This document shows, piece after piece, positions 46,070 through 55,234 of a DNA stretch of 64,000 nt. This stretch comes from Larix kaempferi. Taxonomy: Eukaryota; Streptophyta; Pinopsida; Pinales; Pinaceae. The position numbers and the translations under genes were made by a program. The first letter of the stretch is position 1. The number at the start of each line of letters is the position of its first letter. The notes beneath the pieces are model-generated. The model did no database searches. It was not told where the DNA came from and saw only the letters and a list, made by a program, of their open reading frames with translations. The stretch lies in the NCBI GenBank assembly GCA_027924585.1, contig BSBM01000047.1, positions 27,399,001 to 27,463,000 of the forward strand, written 5' to 3'.

Positions 46070-46668
46070 TGTTGGTTGTGAACCCTGATTATCTTCCTAA
46101 GTCAAAGGATTGTTTCAACTGTGTTTGGATCCCACTCGCTGACGAGGGAGGTGTGGAGGTGCTTTCCCCCCTACTATTGTCATCAAGGGAGAGAAGGGGC
46201 TGGAAACACCTTTTGGAGACCCCCCTGTCGAGGGTTCAGAGGCAATGCCCCTAAAGAGAAAATTTTGAAAATTTTGCCTTGTAAAGTGTTGTAATTTCGT
46301 CAATATGTACTATTCATCATTAGGTTACAGAACTGACGGTAGAGATTATGTCTGTGTATTTTTTCCCTATGAAAAAACTCTCTTTAAACAAACCATTGTA
46401 TTGCAACTGTGTATTGGTGAAAAATCATTGTGACTAAGTGAGAAAGACTGTGAGAGAGTGAAAAGCAAGTTGCAGCGGATGCGTTGCGAGGTGTATGCAT
46501 TCATTTTTGTTGGACAAACTAATAATAAAAAAGGACTGACTGTTTCTCCATGGATGTATCCCATATAGGGTGAACCACGTATATTGGAGTCTCTCTTGTA
46601 TTGTTCCCTTGTACGCTTTATTTTTGCATTTATTTTATTTTAATGCTCTGTGATCCTGATTTCTAACA
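46070..46668 (+). mobile_element. Solo LTR of the Copia-1 family
   Basis: 599 bp, starting TGTTGGTTGTGAACCCTGAT and ending TCTGTGATCCTGATTTCTAACA-like sequence, the same ends as the Copia-1 LTRs. Internal landmarks are shared ('agagagtgaa..gaagt.gcag', 'ggatgta.cccat.t.gggtga'). It is flanked by CATTAT (46,064-46,069 and 46,669-46,674). No internal region remains, so it arose by LTR-LTR recombination inside the Copia integrase relic. Confidence 0.9.
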
Positions 46669-47329
46669 CATTATATGATATTGTCTAGTCCATCCTTCTT
46701 TACCATTTTGTTCCACTGTAGAGTATATCAATTGGTTTTATATTGAGCTATCCCATAGTGTCGACAAAATCTATGGAACTCTTTTGAACAATATTATCCT
46801 CCAGTTTCACTATCTCAATGCCTTCAACATTTTCCTTGCCATCCTATTGACATATGTTTTGAAGCTCTTGAAATTTTCAAAATATTTAGATTCTTTGTTC
46901 ATGAGCACACATATTCCTCGGGAAATCAGCAATGAAGGTGACAAAATAAGAAAGTGCCCCAATAGAAGCTACTACCACTAGCCCACGAATATTATTGTGC
47001 ACCAATGCAATAATTTTTCCATCTTTATATTTGCTCGTAGGGATCACTGTGTTACTTCTCATAAATGTGGCTTTTACATAATTGAAAATTGCATGGCCTG
47101 TCCATTAATTCAAGGCCCATGTGATTTGCTTCAAGCATAGACCAAGATACACTGCTTGCCAAGATGTCATATTCGTCAATGCCAAAGCACCAAATTATCA
47201 AACCAATTGCTTCTTGCTAGTTGCACCTACTCATCTACTATTGATGTTGCCACTGGCTCTTAGCCTCTTACCACTTGCAATTGTCTTTTAATTGTTGCCA
47301 CTGGGGGTCAAGATGACTATGTCTCACTA

Positions 47330-47452
47330 ATACAGAATTCACACACATGCTTTTTGGCCAACAAAAAAGCACCTTGAACCATTTAATAAGGGCAGAATTC
47401 ACACACACATGCTTTTTGGCCAACCAAAAAGCACCTTGAACCATTTTATAAC
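47330..47452. repeat. ~60-bp tandem duplication
   Basis: 'CAGAATTCACACACATGCTT' followed by 'tttggccaac.aaaaagcaccttgaaccatttt' occurs twice in direct succession with very few differences. Confidence 0.9.
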
Positions 47453-47738
47453 ACCCTTCGTGATATTTATAACACCCTAGTGCCAATGATCTTGGTGACA
47501 AAAAGTAGATCAGCAATGTACTGTGCGCATTCAAGTGATCAGTGATACTATGGAGTGAAAAAAAAATATGTATGAACAAGTCATTTACCAGTAACTATCT
47601 AACACGGCTCTAGCTTGTCCCAGATTTCTAGCACAGTCTTCAACTAGAAACATTCCGAATAGAGAGTCTGAAATGCTCAACGATCAAGGCATGTGAATTG
47701 TGATACAACTTCAGTGACTCTTCATATCTGAATCCTTT

Positions 47739-47912
47739 TGGTTTCGTCCATCCAACTCCCACTATAACCCATTTGTCTTTTACAACCAAGACATCCTGCA
47801 TCTTCAGCTTTCACAAAATAAAGTTTGGTTTCGTCCATCCAACTCCCACTATAACCCATTTGTCTTTTACAACCAAGACATCCTGCATCTTCAGCTTTCA
47901 CAAAATAAAGTT
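47739..47912. repeat. Exact 87-bp tandem duplication
   Basis: The unit beginning TGGTTTCGTCCATCCAACTC is present twice back to back (47,739-47,825 and 47,826-47,912) with no visible difference, so it is recent compared with the surrounding relics. Confidence 0.93.
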
Positions 47913-48983
47913 TTCATCATCAATGTTTTGTATTGCCCCCAAGTTAAGATGATGCCATATTTGCTGCAACTATTAAAGCAATCCCACAGAAACAACACAT
48001 CAAAGATGATTTTTACCAGCATTCCGATTTGTTAATCTACAACATAACTCGAACTGCCCTCAAAACTCCCACTTCAGCCTTACGCTCTTGTATAAAATGA
48101 TGGAATAATGCCAGGATTGTTGAACATTGGGCAATGCTTTGCTATGAAACGAAATTAACCTGCAAAAATAGCATCGGCTTACACTATTTACTTATCGGGG
48201 GAACACATGCATTGAAGAAACACTGATTGAAGAGCACCAAATTCTTTGGCTCTTCAAAGCAATTGCTCCCTTTACATTGCAAGTAACAATTCGTTAATCT
48301 CTTGCTAATTGTCTCACTAACATTCTACAGCAATACACTATAAAATTCAAGAATAGAATTATAACAAGGGTGAGACTTTCTTTGAATTAAATAAAAATTC
48401 AAAGGGCTTTTGCTTTATTGCAAAAGCCAACCGTTTGCATGCAAAACATTCTTAAATCACTTGGTGGGTTCAAGCTTAATCCGTAACTTGGTGGATTGCA
48501 TAAAGCTTTCACCAAACTAAGCACTGTGAGAAGTTGTCACCACTTGCTACCATGATGATGCTCATTTTAAATTATTAAAAGAATTTGTTGTATTCAAAAT
48601 ACACATACATTCTTGATGGCTTTAGTTATTTCAGCAAATGCTTGAATCACTTAGAATTTATTTTATTGGCACAAACTCAACAATTTCCTGTTGTAAATTT
48701 GTTTCATCAATTATTATGGACGATGAATGAATGCTAAGGCCGGTCACATGAGTCAAAAATATCCCTTTTTCATATCATTATTAAAATATTTATATAAGTT
48801 CTTAGGCCCGAGCAAAAGCATTAAGAAGATATGATGAAGAAAACGAGCGTAACCAACTTTCACCAGCCTATGCAAGTCAAACAAACCCTATGTGAAAAGA
48901 GCACCCTTTTATCATAATACAGCACTATCTCTTTGTAATAAAGCTACATGTAATTATGATATCATAGTCAAGTCGAAACCTCT
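47913..48983. other. Region 3' of the EF-hand gene, no further gene recognised
   Basis: The part next to 48,984 should contain the 3' UTR of the EF-hand gene on the minus strand. No polyadenylation signal is called with confidence. The rest has no coding features. Confidence 0.4.
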
Positions 48984-49930
48984 CTATGCAACAATAAATG
49001 GTAAGACTATTTGCATAAACTCCTCATAGGTCAAACTGGCTGAGCCAACATAACTTTTGTCTTTCTCCTTGAACTTATCAGTAAGTCCCTGCAGTAAGAC
49101 AGTGGACGTGGTATATATCAGAGAGATTAATTCCTAAAATAAAAACATCATCCATTATCAAAAATTTATAGTCAGATATATTTACTTTCTAGTAGATTGT
49201 TAAAATGAATTGCTTAACTATCTCTACAACTACTTGTAATATATTTATAGCCAGTATCCGTTATCACTCCCCACATTTGTTGCTTTGACACAACAAGGCA
49301 TCCCGCTATATCTAACTGGGACAGGTATGAACTGGTTTTCCTGAACTTTACCTTAACAACAAGGCTGCACCTGCACATTCAAAAGTCATCAAGAAATTCT
49401 AATTAGGAAAAACATCAAATGGGTGCCCTTAACCAATGTAAGTCTCGTATAAAGTAATTTGTTGGTTACCACTAAGCACTCCATCTGAAATATAATGCCC
49501 ATGAATAATTCATGAACCTGTATGCTCCTGCTTTGGCTCCATGATATATATAATTCTTGATTTTTTTTAATGTTCGCTAATAATATATAAGATGCAGTTA
49601 CCAATAAATAAGAAAAAAATTTACAATTGCATTACAACCATATCATCGGCTTTAACCCAGAATAATTGTTCTTTGGTAAGTAACTTTATAGCATCAACAT
49701 CCATTGTTTTTAAATTTTACATGATGAAGCCGTGATTGAAATGCAAAAGGAACTTACTCTATGAAGTTATCATAATCAATTCCCCTGGATTGACCTGTCT
49801 TGTCATATTTTGAAAGCAGAGTTTGTAAAATTGTTGGTGATATCGAATATCCCATACTAAGGAGTGCATCCCGGAGTTCCATTGATTCAATCTTCCCACT
49901 ACGATCTCTGTCAAACCTCTCAAAGATTGC
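48984..49930 (-). CDS. Penta-EF-hand calcium-binding protein, C-terminal exons (CML48/49/50-like)
   Basis: Probable Ca2+ sensor related to ALG-2/sorcin-type PEF proteins (plant CML48/49/50). Three minus-strand exons: 49,930-49,758, 49,370-49,352 and 49,088-48,984, joined by GT-AG introns of 387 and 263 bp (acceptors AAATGCAG, TGTGCAG, ACTGCAG; donors GTAAGT, GTAAAG). The first encodes AIFERFDRDRSGKIESMELR, a canonical EF loop D-R-D-R-S-G-K-I-E-S-M-E, then KYDKTGQSRGIDYDNFIE, a degenerate hand. The 19-nt exon adds CSLVVK. The last encodes GLTDKFKEKDKSYVGSASLT, YEEFMQIVLPFIVA and TAG at 48,984, the typical PEF C-terminus. The reading frame is intact throughout. The Pro/Gly-rich N-terminus and first EF-hands were not found within the window; they may lie beyond a long intron or beyond the EPRV, or be lost. 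Family assignment is from motif recognition. Confidence 0.9.
49352..49370 (-). CDS. 19-nt microexon of the EF-hand gene
   Basis: GTGCAGCCTTGTTGTTAAG between acceptor TGTGCAG (just above 49,370) and donor GTAAAG. It restores the frame between exons ending ...FI-GA and starting GGA-CTT, giving E-C-S-L-V-V-K, the segment expected in this family. An alternative acceptor 6 nt inside would give a 13-nt exon that also keeps frame but loses the Glu-Cys-Ser. Confidence 0.85.
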
Positions 49931-50081
49931 CTGCATTTATAACACCAAATAAATCAAAATTTATTTGCAGTTCTTAGACAGAACAACCTCGCTGTCCTTG
50001 TTCATTTAGAGTTGCAGATGATGAAACTAGTTTCAGACAAAAGGAAAAAAATGGTACCATAGCATCGTTGATTACAATTGC

Positions 50082-51900
50082 AAATAGCTTTGATTGAACT
50101 TTCTAACAGAAGACTGAATTATTTGAAATGGAATGCACATTCTGAACCACAAGGTTTTTCATAACAAGACTAATTAGTAATTACATATCAGGAATACTTA
50201 AGGCAAGCAATTAAACTAGACATGAGAACTCTCATTGTCACAAAAGGTGTCCCTTGAATATCAGGTTCTCAATCTCAGGGCCTCTGCTGATTAGTGTTTA
50301 TGTCTACTTCTCAGGAGAAAGGAAAATCATTTCATGCAAATCATGTGAATTACTTGAAACAAGGATGAAACTTGGCAGATTATGTTGGAAAGGCAAGGAA
50401 GTATTTCACCCACCTGGGCTGCTGAAGCCACAATGAACCCTAAGTCTAAAATGTGTCTACAGTATTCATGCAAGTGCTGTAAACTTGGATTCAGGAAAAA
50501 CTCAGCAGTGGTCATTAACTCAAAATTGGAAACAGGAAAATCTCAGCAAGCATAAACTCAGACCTGAAAAACAAGGAAAAACAAGGAAAAAAATTTGGTG
50601 ACATGAGAAACTTGGAAAATTTTGAAAAGCTAGTGAGAAATCGGAGAGTTATGCAACACTGATTCATGGAAAAGAGTTTCAGGATAACCAACTACAAATG
50701 ACATCTACCAAATAAATACAAATAATATAAGTCGGGAGGAGTTCAAAGATAATCCAATCTATAAAATACATTAATAATAAATGTAAAGAAAATAACTATG
50801 ACGTAAGACTTTGGGACACTCTTCGCATAACAATTGAAGCTAGAGAATTTTAGTCAAAATATTCATCATTTCATTATTTATTATCATGGTTTGAAATTTG
50901 TTTCATGCCAAATTGTACTGCCAGTTTTCTTGTTGCAAAATAATTGAGAAATACTCTAGCCAATGCTTTGAATGAACTTTCTAACAGAAGACTAACAATT
51001 ATTTGAAATGGAATGCACATACTCTGTAGCAACAGGCTTTTCATGACAGGTCCACTTACATATCAGAAATAGACAAGGCAAGCAATTAAATTAAACAATG
51101 AACCCCCATCATTATCACAAAAGGCTAGTGAGAAATCGGAGAGTTTTGCAGCACTGATTCACGGACAAGAGTTTCAGTGTAACCAACTGATTTATATACA
51201 TCTACCAAAATACAAATAATATAAATCAGGAGTTCAAAGATATTCTGGTCTATAAATTACATCAATAATAGACATGAAGAAAAGAACTATGATATAAACC
51301 GACTTTGGAATACTCTGTGTACCAATTGAAGCTAAAGAGTTTTAGTCAAAATATCCATTATTCCTTTATTTATATATCATGGTTTGAAATTTGTTTCATG
51401 CCTAATTGTACTGTCAGTTTTCTTGTAGCAAAATAGTTGAGAACTACTCTAGCCGATGCTTTGAGTGAACTCTCTAACAGCAGGCTAACAATTATTTGAA
51501 ATGGAATGCACATACTCTGTAGCAACACGCTTTTCATGAGAGGTCCACTTACATATCAGGAATATATAAGGTAAGCAATTAAACTAAACAATGAGCCCTC
51601 CTCATTATCACAAAAGGTGACCCTTGAATATCACAGTCCTCAAATCTCATGGGCCCCTGCTGATCACTGTTTATGTCTACTTCTAAGAAGAAAGGAAAAC
51701 CATTTCGTGCCAATTCCACACACATGTGAATTACTTCATACAAGGATGTCTTGGTAGATTATATTGGAACAGCAAGGAATATTTTCTCCCACTAGGGCTG
51801 TTGAAACCACTTTGAACACTACTAAGTCTAAGATGTGTCAGCAGTATTCATGCACAAGAGTTTCAATGTAACCAGCTACAAATGGCATCTACCAAATAAC
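50082..51900. repeat. Local triplication (~880-bp unit, middle copy shortened)
   Basis: Three direct copies upstream of the EF-hand exons. Landmark 'TTATTTGAAATGGAATGCACAT' occurs near 50,120, 51,000 and 51,490. 'tgtttatgtctacttct.ag' occurs only in copies 1 and 3 (about 50,297 and 51,668). 'tagtgagaaatcggagagtt' occurs in copies 1 and 2. Copy 2 thus lacks about 390 bp. Divergence between copies is moderate. If the gene extends to the right, this lies within an intron. Confidence 0.88.
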
Positions 51901-52236
51901 TAGCATAGATCAATCTTAACCCTTAAAGCTATGGGTGTAAGATGGATTTGCTAGTATTTTTTTCCCTTTTTTAATGTCGGACATCAATTTTCTGAATCAT
52001 TTTTCTCTCCATTTTAAATTTACTAGTGTTAGATCGACCACCAAAGAGTTGGCATCCCTTCCACCTCAAGGTTGCAAGAGCACCTCACTTTTTTCAATGT
52101 AAATACATAGAATATAAAACATGCGAAGTCACAGAAAATCTGATCAATAAAATACATTAATATTAGATGTGAAGCACATGAGTTTAGTAATGGTTTGGTA
52201 GTAAAGTAGGTGGAGTGACTCTGTGCCCATCCAGGT

Positions 52237-52410
52237 CCAATTCTGATTGAGGTCTGATATATATATATATAATCACTTGTTCAGACATTACCTCTGGGGC
52301 CCCCCATGGAAATCTCAGGGTTGGACATATGCACCCTCGTGTAACAGTCTCGAATGTGGAAGGGAGTCCCTCCACTCTATCCCATAGTATCAGACCTCAA
52401 TCAGAATTGA
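52237..52410. repeat. Inverted repeat (23-bp arms) with (TA)n, plus a nearby direct repeat
   Basis: Arms at 52,237-52,259 and 52,388-52,410 match in 22 of 23 positions. A TA run follows the left arm. Separately, a ~50-bp segment including 'ggacatatgcaccct' occurs at 52,296-52,345 and again at 52,538-52,587. The two layers together suggest a small mobile element, but no target duplication was found. Confidence 0.75.
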
Positions 52411-52689
52411 ACCTCGATGCAGGGAGAAGCAGGGCGATGAGTGGTAGAAGGCGTGGACTACTGCAGAAGGATTGGGGAGATAGCAGATTGCAGCAGAGGA
52501 CGGGAGACGGCAGTGTGAAGCCGACAGAGAGGAGAAGGGGCCCCCATTGCAATCTAAGGATTGGACATATGCACCCTTGCATAAATTCAAAATTTAAAGA
52601 CAGATCTCTGAGACTTAAAGACAGATAGTAACCATAAGAACTTGAGAATATTTAAACCGACCTGATCAATAACAAGAAGTGAATATCTT

Positions 52690-52880
52690 GGCTGCAGATT
52701 TCATGCGCCCCTCATGCATTTATTCCACTACGCCGGTACTTCTGCAATCGACCCCTGATCCCTTCACACGCCTTCCCTCGGCTTCCACGGGATATCTCAA
52801 ATCGCCTTAACGAAGCTGCGAGCAGTCAATGCGGAGGTCTAACAGCAATACTGAGCAAAATAGCCACCGTCGGCTACTGG
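52690..52880. other. GC-rich segment at the EPRV / host border
   Basis: Noticeably more GC-rich than its flanks, with CpGs. It could be EPRV leader sequence, a host 5' exon or CpG-rich promoter, or another insertion. No open frame with a recognised domain was found, so no gene is called. Confidence 0.4.
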
Positions 52881-53015
52881 CCCTGAGGGCTTCGATATTG
52901 ACTCAAAATAAAATGATTACAAGCAGAAATATTACAGACACAGAGACTCAAAACACCCTATCACTCTAAGCTCTCACTCTTCCAACCGATGATTTACAAT
53001 AGAGCTCGAGGCTCT

Positions 53016-53023
53016 TATTTATA
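53016..53023 (-). promoter_or_regulatory. EPRV intergenic TATA box
   Basis: Minus-strand TATAAATA in the context GGAGTTATAAATAAGAG, about 470 nt downstream of the last viral ORF, where caulimovirids have the pregenomic RNA promoter. Transcription from it would run leftward, toward the co-oriented EF-hand exons. No primer-binding site (tRNA-Met type) was found between here and 52.6 kb, so the leader may be truncated. Confidence 0.6.
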
Positions 53024-53491
53024 ACTCCTCAACCGGTGAACTACCGGGAGATACCGACTCTACCCTAAACCTAGAATAGACATAAAGCAAGGAATCAATG
53101 GTCCTGTCGGATATCTTGGATCCAGACAATGTCTAATTGATCTCCTTTTAGCACAAATAGTAGAACGACCTTTACTATTTACATACTTTTTCCAAGAGTC
53201 AAGTAACTCTTGAAATCACGAAGGGCCATGTGGGCTCCTATCGGAATCATATCTGTATTCATTCGAACCCGAAGTGGGAGTCATCATGACGAATCTTTCT
53301 TCGTTGCCTTGACCGACAAACAAGCTGTCGACCCAATCCATATCTTCTTGAGTATTATTGGGCTGCTGAGCATCTTACATAGTATCTAGGTACACCGTTG
53401 GGGCCTCTTCACTTTCCATGTGTCCAATTAAGCTTTTCTTTGTACCTGATGATTCTCCTTGAGTCATTTTCCTTTGAGCTGGAGCGGCCAT

Positions 53492-54676
53492 CTAGTCCTT
53501 TTCTTTTTTCTTCCAAGAGGCAGGAAATGCCAAGGGATCAACTTCTAAGTCCATGATGGGATCTCTGATAGCTCTGACTAGTAGAGGATAAGATTCCACT
53601 CTTAATTCTATGCCATCTAACTTATCTCTTTCAAAATTCTCCATAGGTGAACATTTTGCTTCTATGGCATGTTTAATCCAATTTTCACAAAGTTCTGAAA
53701 CTCCTCCTGCTTGCAATTGCCATTCTAGATCAAATATTACTGAGGAGCAGATCCCGGTAGTCATCAACATATTTACTATGCAGAAAGTGTCTGCATTCCA
53801 ATCTCCGGATTTGATAACAATAGTTACTAAAGCTCTTTGATTTATGATGAGCTTTAATGCTGAACCATTGCTTTGATTTTCTTCTAATCTTCTCAACATC
53901 CTCTTTTTCTCGAGCAGAGACACTTTAGGATAATCCATGAGACATTTAGCAAACCATTTTATTTCATCTTCATTACCTGCAATCTTAAACATGGTTTTTC
54001 TATCCTCACTATATACTTGATCAAACGGATTTATATACAATCTTCTATTTAAATATAATTCTTGATAATCCCAAGGAGCACCCAAAGCTCTTATGTACTG
54101 GAGGGTTCTCTCTATACACTGAGAAGTTCTGATACCTCTTTTCTTTCTGCAAATTCCATCCTTAATCTCCCAGTCTGCAAATCCTTCAATAATTTCATAT
54201 TGAGTGAACATGTCATCTGGATTGAAATTATCACTGTTGTTCTGAAGAAATGCAGCACTTAATTCTTCAAGATGCTGTGAAATTCTTAGTGAGATCAGAA
54301 ACACTGCTACTTCTCTTCTTATTGGGAATTCTGCTAAATCTAGTAACTTAGCGCTCAAAAAGATAGAATAGGCAAAATCCACACCGCCTATCAACTGATA
54401 ATAATTAAGGATTCTTAGAATGGTCAACATTTCATCTGTATGGTTAGCCATCCAAAGATTATCCAAACTATTGAAATACGGCTTTACCTTCAGATCTGGC
54501 ATAGGATAAACCTTTACCAATTCTTCATTTAAACCAAGACTTGGCCCAATATTTCTGGTATGCCATGCTTGACATTTTCTTATCCAGAAATTTCTTCTTA
54601 ACCTCATGCCAATGATTCTTTTTATGGCTCTGGAAAGATCAGGTATAAACTGTTCTAGCAACTGAAACCTGTACAC
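53492..54676 (-). CDS. EPRV downstream ORF, 394 codons, function unknown
   Basis: The longest intact frame of the window. Its ATG lies 40 nt after the stop codon of the RNase H frame, so it is a separate ORF behind the polyprotein. I do not recognise a domain. It has a basic N-terminal stretch (RAIKRIIGMRLRRNFWIRKC), a predicted-helical middle with an alternating Leu/charged pattern (LLEKKRMLRRLEENQSNGSA), and an acidic/hydrophobic C-terminus ending in SWKKKEKD. There is no signal peptide, no membrane segment and no zinc knuckle. Second ORFs of unknown role are reported in some Florendoviruses; that this is equivalent is inference. Its intactness, when every upstream viral domain is broken, is notable. 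Confidence 0.65.
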   Translation of the reverse strand: MYRFQLLEQFIPDLSRAIKRIIGMRLRRNFWIRKCQAWHTRNIGPSLGLNEELVKVYPMPDLKVKPYFNSLDNLWMANHTDEMLTILRILNYYQLIGGVDFAYSIFLSAKLLDLAEFPIRREVAVFLISLRISQHLEELSAAFLQNNSDNFNPDDMFTQYEIIEGFADWEIKDGICRKKRGIRTSQCIERTLQYIRALGAPWDYQELYLNRRLYINPFDQVYSEDRKTMFKIAGNEDEIKWFAKCLMDYPKVSLLEKKRMLRRLEENQSNGSALKLIINQRALVTIVIKSGDWNADTFCIVNMLMTTGICSSVIFDLEWQLQAGGVSELCENWIKHAIEAKCSPMENFERDKLDGIELRVESYPLLVRAIRDPIMDLEVDPLAFPASWKKKEKD

Positions 54677-54715
54677 AAAAGTGTCAAAACTATCTTATGT
54701 TTCCAAAGTAAAATA

Positions 54716-55234
54716 TCATACATTGGGATCTAACAATTTGATGAAGATATTAGCCTCGTACTGCAACCATTCCACATCGAACTCGTACTGCTGAAACCAA
54801 ATTTGCCAAGCAAGCAATCTTCCTCTGGCCATCTGTCTGTTCAACTTAGCAGATAGGAAATATTGAAAATTCATTGAATCAGTTCTAATAAGAAATCTGG
54901 TGGGGGCCAAATAAATTTCAAACCTTTGTATGCCATTGAATATGGCCAAGGTCTCTTTTTCTGCAACAAAGTAATTCTTTTGACTTGCAGTAAATTCTCC
55001 AGATGCATAAGCACATAAATGTTCTATCTCCCCCTCTCTTTCAAAAAGAACTGCTGCCCAGAATTCATCTAAGGCATCTGTCTGTAGAATGAGATAACCA
55101 TCTCCGGGTGGCTTCAACTGAGGTAACTTTTGACATTCAGCTTTGATCTGTTTAACAGTTGTGGTTGCTTGATCTAACCAACCTCCTTGTAAATGCTTTC
55201 TGATAGGAGTTGTCTTTTCAGATAATCTAGGAAT
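54716..55234 (-). pseudogene. EPRV reverse transcriptase end and RNase H
   Basis: From the insertion border (55,234) the minus strand continues the RT thumb/connection and enters RNase H: GYLILQTDALDEFWAAVLFE (first catalytic Asp), CAYASGEFTASQKNYFVAEK with ETLAIFNGIQ (catalytic Glu), and LIRTDSMNFQYFL (Asp). It ends with LLDPNV and a stop at 54,716. RNase H removes viral RNA during reverse transcription. This part has no internal stop, but it is cut off from the polymerase core by the element at 55,240-59,710. Confidence 0.88.

Larger units (their letters stand above)
45990..47760 (-). pseudogene. Decayed Copia element (integrase and gag pieces) split by a solo LTR
   Basis: On the minus strand, about 47,040-46,680 reads VHNNIRGLVVVASIGALSYF, VTFIADFPR, and further on a KFQEL block. 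This is the integrase N-terminal/core region of Copia, with the catalytic Asp in FIADF kept. Left of the solo LTR (below 46,064) decayed integrase-like sequence continues. Around 47,690-47,620 a gag-like AFQTLYSECF...LKTVLEIWDKLEP piece occurs. The strand and order fit one element reading right to left. Everything is interrupted by stops. Confidence 0.6.

Noticed and set aside
50254-50515. ORFs in the triplicated segment upstream of the EF-hand exons
   Set aside because: Not conserved in the third copy of the segment; chance frames.
52184-52628. Several overlapping ORFs on both strands
   Set aside because: Explained by the inverted and direct repeats in this stretch, which open frames symmetrically.
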